Shown: one piece after another, positions 8,926-15,871 of the stretch
Layout: the number at the start of each line of letters is the position of its first letter
Position numbering within the stretch: position 1 is the stretch's first letter
NCBI RefSeq assembly: GCF_001043955.1
Contig: NZ_LABZ01000037.1
Span: 35,000 to 98,999 of the forward strand
Reading direction: 5' to 3'
Length of the DNA: 64,000 nucleotides
Source: Methylobacterium tarhaniae
GTDB taxonomy: Bacteria > Pseudomonadota > Alphaproteobacteria > Rhizobiales > Beijerinckiaceae
Position numbers and translations under genes: made by a program
Notes under the pieces: generated by a model
Databases searched by the model: none
What the model was told of the DNA's origin: nothing
What the model saw: the letters and a program-made list of their open reading frames with translations, nothing else

Positions 8926-11034
8926 GTGAGCCTTTCGACGGTGCGGCTGCACCAGCTCCTCGTCGCCGCGGCTTTCCTGGTGCCGTGCGTCGTCCTGGTG
9001 GGCGCGGCGTGGTGGAACCGGGCCGAGGTCCTGCGCGAAGAGGACAGCGCCGTGGTGCGGACCGCGGCGGTGATGCACGAGCACGCCTCGAAGGTGTTCG
9101 ACACCGCCGAGCTGGCGATGGACCGGGTCGACGACTACATCTTCGATCGCAGCTGGAGCCAGATCGCCGCCCCCGCCACCGGCGGATTCCTGGCGAGCCT
9201 GAAGGCGCCGCTCGCCCAGGCCCGGGCGGTCTGGGTGGTCGACCCGCAGGGGCGGATCCAGGCCTCGAGCCGCGAGGGCGATCTCGGCCGCGAGGTCGCG
9301 GAGCGGGACGTCTTCTCGGTCCATCGCCCGCGGGACATCGGCATCTATGTCAGCCCCGCCGTGCGCGAGGCGGACGGGGCCACCGCCTTCATGGTCAGCC
9401 GCCGGCGCTCGACCGATGACGGGCGCTTCGACGGCGTGATCGTGATCGCCCTCGGCACCGAGTACTTCGCCCGCTTCTACGCCGAGATCGCCGCCCCGAC
9501 CGACCACCGGGCGATGCTCCTGCGCGCCGACGGCGCGGTGCTGGTGCGCGAGCCGCCGGGCCCCGAGGTCGACGAGCGTCTGGCCCCGGGCGATCCCCTG
9601 CTGCGGGCGATCCGCGCGCGGCCGCAGGGGGGCGCGGCCACCGGCACCCCGCCCGCCGAGGCCGAGCGGCTCTATGCCTGGCGCCGCATCGGCGACTATC
9701 CGGTCGAGGTGGCGTTCTCGGTCGAGACCGCGGTCGCTCTCGACCGCTGGTACGACAACCTGCGGGTCTACGGCCTCGTCGCCACCGTCTCGGCCCTCAC
9801 CCTGGTGCTGATGGCCTGGCTGGCGCTCGCCCGGGCCCGGGCCGAGCAGCAGGCCTTGTCCGATCTCAAGCGCGAGCACGCGCAGCGGCTCTCCGCCGAG
9901 AACCAGCTGCGCCAGTCGCAGAAGATGGAGGCGGTGGGCCAGCTGACGGGAGGCATCGCCCACGACTTCAACAACCTCCTGGCGGTGATCACCGGCTCCC
10001 TCGAACTGGTGCAGCGCCGCATCGCCCGGGGCGACACCGATGTCGGCCGCTTCATCGCCGGCGCCCTCGACGGCACCGACCGGGCGGCGAAGCTCACCCA
10101 CCGGCTCCTCGCCTTCGCCCGCCAGCAGCCCCTGGAACCGCGCCCGACCGATCCGAACCGCCTCGTCGGCGGCATGATCGACCTGCTGCGGCGCACCCTC
10201 GGCGAGACCGTCCGGGTCGAGACCCGCCTGATGGCCGATCCCCCGGCGATCTTCGTCGACCAGAACCAGCTTGAGAACGCGATCCTGAACCTCGCGGTGA
10301 ATGCCCGCGACGCGATGCCGGGCGGCGGGACGCTGGCGCTGGAGACCGCCCACGGCGCCCTCGACGACGGCACGAAGGCGGTTTCGGTCACGGTGCGCGA
10401 TACCGGCACCGGCATGCCGCCCGACGTGGTGGCCCGGGCCTTCGAGCCGTTCTTCACCACCAAGCCGCAAGGGAGAGGCACGGGCCTGGGCCTGAGCCAG
10501 GTCTACGGCTTCGTCACCCAGTCGGGCGGGCGCGTTCGCATCGATAGCCAGCCGGGGCGGGGCACCGCCATCGAGCTGACGCTGCCGGTGAGCGCGGACG
10601 GCGTGCCGGCCGAGACCGCCGGGCGGTCGCGCCTCGCGACGGCGGCGCCCGGACGGGCCCGGCAGACGGTGCTGGTGGTGGAGGACGACGCCGCCGTGCG
10701 GCTGGCCAGCGCCGAGACGATCGGCGAGCTCGGCTATCGCACCCTGACGGCGCCGGACGGGGCGGCGGCGCTCGCGGCCCTCGACACCGAGCGGGACGTC
10801 GCCGTGCTGTTCACCGACGTGGTGATGCCGGGCATCGACGGGCCGACGCTCGCGGCGGAGGCACGGCGGCGGCGGCCCGATCTGCGGGTGATCTTCGCCA
10901 CCGGCCACCCGCGGGACGATGCGCAGGAGGGCCCGCGCCCGGCCCCCGGCGAGACGGTGTTGCGCAAGCCTTTCACCATCGAGGCCCTGGCCGAGGCCCT
11001 CGAGGCTGCGAGCCGCGCCGAAGCCTCGGCGTGA
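8926..11034 (+). CDS. Hybrid sensor histidine kinase with C-terminal receiver domain
   Basis: A 702-residue membrane sensor. It has transmembrane helix 1 (about residues 9-27), a periplasmic sensor region of about 250 residues, and helix 2 (about 284-304). The HisKA domain follows with the phosphoacceptor in GGIAHDFNNLL (His346). The HATPase has the N-box NLAVNARDA, DTGTGMP, FEPFFTTK and GRGTGLGLS. A receiver domain ends the protein, with EDD, phosphoacceptor Asp631 in FTDVVMPG and the RKPF lysine. The periplasmic part looks like a dCache-type sensor, but the ligand is unknown. It starts with GTG at 8926. No response regulator with a DNA-binding domain is adjacent. A CtrA box precedes it. Confidence 0.92.
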   Translation: MSLSTVRLHQLLVAAAFLVPCVVLVGAAWWNRAEVLREEDSAVVRTAAVMHEHASKVFDTAELAMDRVDDYIFDRSWSQIAAPATGGFLASLKAPLAQARAVWVVDPQGRIQASSREGDLGREVAERDVFSVHRPRDIGIYVSPAVREADGATAFMVSRRRSTDDGRFDGVIVIALGTEYFARFYAEIAAPTDHRAMLLRADGAVLVREPPGPEVDERLAPGDPLLRAIRARPQGGAATGTPPAEAERLYAWRRIGDYPVEVAFSVETAVALDRWYDNLRVYGLVATVSALTLVLMAWLALARARAEQQALSDLKREHAQRLSAENQLRQSQKMEAVGQLTGGIAHDFNNLLAVITGSLELVQRRIARGDTDVGRFIAGALDGTDRAAKLTHRLLAFARQQPLEPRPTDPNRLVGGMIDLLRRTLGETVRVETRLMADPPAIFVDQNQLENAILNLAVNARDAMPGGGTLALETAHGALDDGTKAVSVTVRDTGTGMPPDVVARAFEPFFTTKPQGRGTGLGLSQVYGFVTQSGGRVRIDSQPGRGTAIELTLPVSADGVPAETAGRSRLATAAPGRARQTVLVVEDDAAVRLASAETIGELGYRTLTAPDGAAALAALDTERDVAVLFTDVVMPGIDGPTLAAEARRRRPDLRVIFATGHPRDDAQEGPRPAPGETVLRKPFTIEALAEALEAASRAEASA

Positions 11035-11068
11035 ACGGGGCCCGTGGGCCCCGCCTTCTGCGGAAGGC

Positions 11069-11317
11069 TTACTTCTTGTGCGTCTGCTCGTAGTAGTCGA
11101 TCGCCCGCTTGCAGTTGACCGAGATCTTCTTCATGTTCTTCTCGAAGCAGCGATCGACCTCGGGGCTTTCCGGCGGCAGGTTACCGCAATAGGTCATGTA
11201 GTCGCCGGTGCAGTACTTCTTCAGGTTGGGGTCGTCTCGCTGGGCGAGGGCCGGTCCGGCGAGCAGCATCAGGCTGCCGGCGGTCAGGAGGGCGAGCGAC
11301 ATCGGCCTGAGCGTCAT
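11069..11317 (-). CDS. Secreted cysteine-rich repeat protein
   Basis: An 82-residue exported protein. The signal peptide is MSLALLTAGSLMLLAGPALA, the mature part about 58 residues with four cysteines (YCTGDYMTYCG, DRCFEK, NCKRAI) in a pattern like the Cys-rich GLG1-type repeat. Similar short Rhizobiales proteins exist with no firm function. The open frame runs far upstream, but only the starts at 11317 or 11302 give a signal peptide. It is convergent with the kinase gene, 34 bp apart. Confidence 0.75.
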   Translation of the reverse strand: MTLRPMSLALLTAGSLMLLAGPALAQRDDPNLKKYCTGDYMTYCGNLPPESPEVDRCFEKNMKKISVNCKRAIDYYEQTHKK

Positions 11318-11571
11318 ATCTGTCAAAGCCTTGCAGAGCGTGGAAGTCGCAGCGACATGGCCCGAAACCCGCAGCCTGACAAGGGCTGCGGGGCGATGCC
11401 GGATCGGGCGGCGAACCGGCCGGAATCGACCGAAGGCGCCCTCGGGCGTGAGAAAGCCGAGCGCCGGCAAGCCCTTGGGCCACGTTTCCGAATTGTTTCC
11501 CGTCCGGCGCGTCGCATCCGCGGGCGGGGGCGCCGGTAGCGATGTGCCGCAGAGCACACCGCGCCCCCCGG

Positions 11572-12486
11572 TCAACCGGCCGCGGCGGGGGTCGGCAGCG
11601 GCGTGGCCTGCGGCATGCGCGGCTCGGGCCGGCCCTGTGCCTGCATCAGGGCGTCGGCCACCTCGGCGATCCGGCGCTCCAGGGCCGCGTTCTCGGCGGC
11701 GATGCGCTCGGGAGGAGGGGGCGCACCATGCCGGGCTGCCTCCTGCAGCCGGGCGATCTCCGCCCGCGCCGCCTCGATCTCGGCGGCGTGGCGGACATTG
11801 AGGTCGGCGAGCGCGTCTTCGAGGACCTGGATCTGCTCGCGAGCGGCGCTGGCGACGCTCTCGCCCGCCTCGGCCACGCGGCCGCGGGCCGCCCGCGCCT
11901 GCTCCTCGGCGACGCCACGCGCCGCCTCGGCCTCGGCCCGGCCGCTCCGGCTCGCCTCGACCTCGCCGCGCAGGGCGGCAAGCTCGGCCAGAGCCCGCTG
12001 GTAGGGTCCCTCCAGCGCCCGCATCGCCTCCTCGGCCGCGGCCCGGGCGGTACGAGCCTCGGCCAGCTCGCCCTGAACCTGGGCGAGGCCGCCGCGGGCC
12101 TCGGCGAGGTCACGCTCGATCTCGGCGAGGCGGGCGTCCCGGCGCTCGATCTCCTGGGTGAGCGCCCCGATGCGCACGGCACGCCGGCCCATCTCCTCCA
12201 TCTCGGCCTGGCGGGTGGCCTGCGCCTCCTCGACCCGGCGCTCGAGCTGACGCTCGCGCACCGCGAACTCGGCCCGCAGATGGTCCTTCTCGGCGGTCAG
12301 CTCGACGATCGACATCGGGTAGAGCGCCTCGAGCCGGCGGCGCGTCAGGCGCTCGGCCCGGGCATTGAGCGCCGGCAGGATCAGAAGGGCGCACAAGCTG
12401 GCGGCGAGGAACCCCAGCGCCGCGAACATCAGGGACTCGATCACCCGGGCGATACTCTCTCGGCGGCCGGGCGGACGCTCCCGCAC
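11572..12486 (-). CDS. Membrane-anchored coiled-coil protein of unknown function
   Basis: A protein of up to 304 residues. It has one N-terminal transmembrane segment (MFAALGFLAASLCALLILPA), then RAERLTRRRLEALYPMSIVEL, then about 200 residues of Ala/Glu/Arg-rich coiled coil and a Pro-rich end. The orientation with a short N-terminal cytoplasmic stub suggests the coil could be cytoplasmic or periplasmic; the sequence does not decide. The start is uncertain: the GTG at 12486 gives the longest form, but an internal GTG just before VIESLMF is also possible. I do not recognise a named family. Confidence 0.75.
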   Translation of the reverse strand: MRERPPGRRESIARVIESLMFAALGFLAASLCALLILPALNARAERLTRRRLEALYPMSIVELTAEKDHLRAEFAVRERQLERRVEEAQATRQAEMEEMGRRAVRIGALTQEIERRDARLAEIERDLAEARGGLAQVQGELAEARTARAAAEEAMRALEGPYQRALAELAALRGEVEASRSGRAEAEAARGVAEEQARAARGRVAEAGESVASAAREQIQVLEDALADLNVRHAAEIEAARAEIARLQEAARHGAPPPPERIAAENAALERRIAEVADALMQAQGRPEPRMPQATPLPTPAAAG

Positions 12487-12604
12487 GGACGGTTGATACG
12501 GTCGGCATGCCCGCCCGGGCTGGGTATCCGGGCGCGGGCGGCGCGGCCGGACCCTGCCACGGGAATGCCGTCAGGACCAGCGCGGCCGCGCGGGGCCGGT
12601 TCCC

Positions 12605-13279
12605 TCAGAACGGGTTCCAGGTCGGCGAATCGGTGAACTTCAGGTAGCCGACATTGATCCCGACACGCGCGCCGACGCCGGCGCGGATCGGCACCACCAC
12701 GATGTTGTCGGCGGTGACCGCCGACATGCCGAAGCCGCCGACGACGTAGGCCGAGCCGTCCATGCCGACGAAGCGGTTATAGAGCGCGTCGACCCGCGGC
12801 AGGTTGTAGATCAGCATCATCGTGCGGGCGCCGTCGCCGCCGACGTCGAAGCCGAGGGACGGGCCCTGCCAGAAGACCTTGCGCTGGCCGGCGTTGCGGG
12901 TGAACAGCGTGCCCTCGCCGAAGCGCAGGCCGCCGAAGATGGCGCCGGAGGCCTCCTGGCCGAGGATGTAGCCGTTGGGCTCGCCCCATCGGCGCGTCGC
13001 CTCCTGCACCGTCAGGGCGAGGCCGCGCGACACCGAGCCGAAGAACTGGTGGCCCGAATCGACGATCTCCCGCGGCTGGAAGGTGCCCGGGTCGCCGGGC
13101 CCGCGCGCTTGCGCCGCGGCAGGGCCGGAGAGGGCGGCGAGCCCCAGGGGTGCGGCGAGCGCCAAGGGTGCGGCGGCCAGAATGGCCGCGAGGGCGCGCC
13201 GGCGCGACACTCCGGAGGCCTGCCGAGCCGAGGAGGCGGAGGTCCGCTGAGCCGCGGAGGCGGAGGAGGCTGACAGCAT
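12605..13279 (-). CDS. eipA: EipA family (DUF1134) envelope protein
   Basis: A 224-residue exported protein of the DUF1134/EipA family; in Brucella EipA is a periplasmic protein needed for envelope integrity. Recognisable blocks are GQEASGAIFGGLRFGEGTL, RNAGQRKVFWQGPSLGFDVGG and RTMMLIYNLPRVDALY. The N-terminus has SRRRALAA before a hydrophobic stretch, compatible with Tat or Sec export and cleavage near AAAQA. The first 25 residues are Ser/Ala-rich and encoded by a short GAGGCGGAGG-type repeat, so the true start could be slightly internal. Confidence 0.88.
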   Translation of the reverse strand: MLSASSASAAQRTSASSARQASGVSRRRALAAILAAAPLALAAPLGLAALSGPAAAQARGPGDPGTFQPREIVDSGHQFFGSVSRGLALTVQEATRRWGEPNGYILGQEASGAIFGGLRFGEGTLFTRNAGQRKVFWQGPSLGFDVGGDGARTMMLIYNLPRVDALYNRFVGMDGSAYVVGGFGMSAVTADNIVVVPIRAGVGARVGINVGYLKFTDSPTWNPF

Positions 13280-13311
13280 TCGTTAGGCGTCCCGGCTTAA
13301 GGAGGTCGTGG

Positions 13312-13344
13312 CCGGCTCTCCCCGGCCCGGACCGGGGGAGCCGG
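13312..13344. repeat. GC-rich hairpin (palindromic element type A)
   Basis: CCGGCTCTCCCCGG pairs with CCGGGGGAGCCGG across a loop of about six bases, with one bulged base. A near-identical core (TCTCCCCGG...CCGGGGGAG) recurs at 37073-37109. It lies in the divergent gap between eipA and the YHS gene and has no T-run, so it looks like a dispersed palindrome, not an intrinsic terminator. Confidence 0.55.
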
Positions 13345-13381
13345 CGCGGACGGGCGGCGGGATGCCACAGATGCTGCGGAT

Positions 13382-13867
13382 ATGGGTAAGATCTGGTTAA
13401 CGCGGCGCGGCGCGCTGTCGCTCCTGCCCGCGGCGATGGTCCGGCCGGCCCGCGGCGAGACGCCGCTCGGGGTGCCGGAGCTCTACGCCGCCGATCCCCT
13501 GACCGGGCTCGCGCTGCGCGGCTTCGACCCGGTCTCCTACCGGCTCGGACCCGCGCCGCTGCCCGGCTCGGGCGAGCACGAATTCACCTGGTCGGGCCTA
13601 GTCTGGCGCTTCACCGGGGCGGCCAATCGCGGCGCCTTCGCGCGGGCGCCGGAGGCCTATGCTCCACGCCTCGGCGGCTACGACCCGGAGGGCGTCGCCG
13701 CCGGCCGCCTCGTCGAGGCCGATCCCCTGGTGACGGCGCTGCGCGACGACGGCCGGCTCTACCTGTTCCGCGACCCGGAGCGCCGCGCGCAGGCAGGAAC
13801 CGCGCTGATCGACGCCGCCGAGGCGCGCTGGCCGCAGCTCAAGGGCATCGCGGCGATCGGCGGCTGA
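13382..13867 (+). CDS. Exported YHS-domain-like protein
   Basis: A 161-residue protein with a Tat-like N-terminus (TRRGALSLLPAA). The YHS-like core is GFDPVSYRLG, then EFTWSGLVWRF, NRGAFARAPEAYAPRLGGYDPEGVAAG and DDGRLYLFRDPERR. Typical periplasmic YHS proteins have GGYCA at the position where this one reads GGYDP, so the usual cysteine is absent. The role is unknown; YHS domains are often metal-linked. It ends 6 bp before the convergent cysQ gene. Confidence 0.72.
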   Translation: MGKIWLTRRGALSLLPAAMVRPARGETPLGVPELYAADPLTGLALRGFDPVSYRLGPAPLPGSGEHEFTWSGLVWRFTGAANRGAFARAPEAYAPRLGGYDPEGVAAGRLVEADPLVTALRDDGRLYLFRDPERRAQAGTALIDAAEARWPQLKGIAAIGG

Positions 13868-13873
13868 TCCCGC

Positions 13874-14725
13874 TCAGGCCCGGGCCGGGCTCGCCTGCGG
13901 CAGTACGGCGCGGCGGGCCTGGGACGGGTCGCCGAAGGCCGCGAAGGGGCCGTTGCGGTAATGGCCGGGCCGGCGGCCGTAGCCGAAGGGCCGGCCGTCG
14001 GGACCGACGAGGCAGCCGCCGGCCTGGGTGAGGATGTGGTCGCCGGCGGCCGTGTCCCACTCCATCGTCGGGCCGCAGCGGACGTAGACATCGCCCTCGC
14101 CGCAGGCGATCAGCCCGAACTTGAGCGCCGAGGACACCCCGCGCCTGCGCCCGATGGGCAGGCCCGCCAGGCAGGCCTCGTCCGCCGCCTCGCCGTGGCT
14201 GCGGCTGACCAGGGCCGTCATTCCCTCCGGCGGGACGGGCCGCGCCGCGACCCTCCCGAAGGCGCCCGGCTGTCCCTCGACGATCGGCGCCTCCACGGCA
14301 TGCATGCCGGCGGCCCAGACGCGGCCGAGGGCGGGCGCGGCGAGCGCCGCCGCGACCGGCCGCTCGCCGGCGACCAGCGCGATGTTGACCGAGTACTCGC
14401 CGGTGCCCTTGAGGAAGTCCTTGGTTCCGTCGAGGGGGTCGACCAGGAAGAAGAGGGGGCCCGGGGCGGCCTCGGCCGCGGTCTCCTCGGCGATCACCGG
14501 GATGCCGGGCCAGGCCTGCGCGAGGTCGGCGACGATCTGCGCCTCGGCGGCGAGATCGGCCTGGCTCGTCGGCGACCCGTCGGCCTTGAGGTGGTGGCGG
14601 CAGCCGCCGAGCTCGAAGCGGCGCAGGATCACGCCCGCGGACGCGGCGATCTCGGCGAGCCGGAGCGCGATGGCGTCGCGCTCGGGCGGCGTGGGCACGG
14701 TATCGGGTGCCAGGATCGGTGTCAT
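13874..14725 (-). CDS. cysQ: 3'(2'),5'-bisphosphate nucleotidase CysQ
   Basis: Mg-dependent phosphatase of the inositol monophosphatase superfamily that recycles 3'-phosphoadenosine 5'-phosphate from sulfate assimilation. The 283-residue protein has the metal sites Glu80-Glu81 (VIAEET) and DPLDGTKDF (Asp96, Asp99), plus the C-terminal EWDTAAGDHIL motif. The segment SRSHGEA matches CysQ more than the IMPase branch. The ATG at 14725 is supported by family length. No sulfate genes are adjacent. Confidence 0.92.
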   Translation of the reverse strand: MTPILAPDTVPTPPERDAIALRLAEIAASAGVILRRFELGGCRHHLKADGSPTSQADLAAEAQIVADLAQAWPGIPVIAEETAAEAAPGPLFFLVDPLDGTKDFLKGTGEYSVNIALVAGERPVAAALAAPALGRVWAAGMHAVEAPIVEGQPGAFGRVAARPVPPEGMTALVSRSHGEAADEACLAGLPIGRRRGVSSALKFGLIACGEGDVYVRCGPTMEWDTAAGDHILTQAGGCLVGPDGRPFGYGRRPGHYRNGPFAAFGDPSQARRAVLPQASPARA

Positions 14726-14925
14726 GACTCCGTCATGCCCGGCGCGACCGGGTTTGTCGATCGGGTGGAGTGCCTTGCCGTTGCGGCAGCCTTCCCCGGC
14801 CTCGACCGCAGCGGGCCGCCGACACGCGCGATCGCCTTTTCAAACCGGCGCGCGGCAGCTATCCGTGCCGGCAAACCGTGGCGGGAGCCGCCGCGACTCT
14901 TCCTTCGGCCCCGCGGAGCGCACCC

Positions 14926-15609
14926 ATGACCACCGTCACCCTCGACGCCCTCGACCTCTCGGCGCTGCTCTGCTCGCGGGTCTGCCACGACGTCATCAGC
15001 CCGGTCGGTGCCATCGTGAACGGCCTCGAGGTGCTCGAGGACGAGGACAGCGCCGAGATGCGCGACTTCGCCCTCGACCTGATCCGCAAGAGCGCCAGGC
15101 AAGCCTCGGCCCGGCTGCAATTCGCCCGCATCGCCTTCGGGGCGGCGGGCTCGGCCGGAGCCAGCATCGACCTCGCCGATGCCGAGAACGTCGCCCGCGG
15201 CATGTTCGGCGACGACAAGACCCAGCTGACCTGGAGCGCACCGCGGGCGCTGTTTCCCAAGAACAAGGTCAAGCTGCTCCTGAACCTGGTGGTCATCGCC
15301 GTGACGGCGATCCCCCGCGGCGGCGTGATCGACGTCGCGGTCACCGGCGAGGCCGAGGCGCCGGTCTTCGTCCTCACCGCCAAGGGCGCCTATGCGCGCA
15401 TCCCGCCCCATGTCGAGAAGCTGATCGCCGGCACGCCGGACAGCGGCACGGTCGACGCCCACGCGATCCAGCCGTTCTATGCCGGCCTGGTCGCCCGGGC
15501 CGCCGAGATGGGCGTGACATTCTCGATCGAGGGCGACACCGTCACGATTCGGGCCGAGCCGGCCGCCGCCGGCCGGGAGCAGGACGTGGCAGGCGATCAC
15601 GGCATTTAG
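14926..15609 (+). CDS. chpT: Histidine phosphotransferase ChpT
   Basis: Cytoplasmic phosphotransferase that takes phosphate from the hybrid kinase CckA and passes it to CtrA and CpdR. The 227-residue protein has the phosphoacceptor in LLCSRVCHDVISPVGAI (His21) and a degenerate HATPase-like domain, as expected for ChpT. The open frame continues upstream to 14770, but the ATG at 14926 matches the family start. Both partners CtrA (22.5 kb) and CpdR (38.3 kb) are in this window; CckA is not. Its stop codon lies within a hairpin repeat. Confidence 0.93.
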   Translation: MTTVTLDALDLSALLCSRVCHDVISPVGAIVNGLEVLEDEDSAEMRDFALDLIRKSARQASARLQFARIAFGAAGSAGASIDLADAENVARGMFGDDKTQLTWSAPRALFPKNKVKLLLNLVVIAVTAIPRGGVIDVAVTGEAEAPVFVLTAKGAYARIPPHVEKLIAGTPDSGTVDAHAIQPFYAGLVARAAEMGVTFSIEGDTVTIRAEPAAAGREQDVAGDHGI

Positions 15610-15687
15610 TGCACCTCACGAAACTCCCGCTGCGCCGACGCGGCCAGAGCGAGCCACGACAGCGATCGGGAGTTTCGCGAGAGACAC
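15609..15687. repeat. Hairpin repeat element, copy 1
   Basis: The arms at 15609-15629 and 15667-15687 pair at 17 of 21 positions, with core CTCACGAAACTCCCG facing CGGGAGTTTCGCGAG. A related, more decayed copy is at 29687-29765, sharing the GCACCTCACGA start, the GCTGCGCCG centre and the CGGGAGTT right arm. The left arm starts in the chpT stop codon. It has no T-run, so a terminator role is not clear. The rest of the gap to cheA shows nothing recognisable. Confidence 0.6.
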
Positions 15688-15871
15688 TTAACCCTGCGGC
15701 ACGGCCCCGGGGCGGACCGGATCGTCCGCCTCAGCCCGCGGTTTTTCCAGGGGCCGGGCACATTATGACCAGGCTAACCCGAGTGTGAGGATTTCCGGCA
15801 ACGGATCATAAAGGCTCCCATGGCAGCCTGACTCTGCGCAGAGATCCTGCGTGGATCGACGAGTGGCTGCG

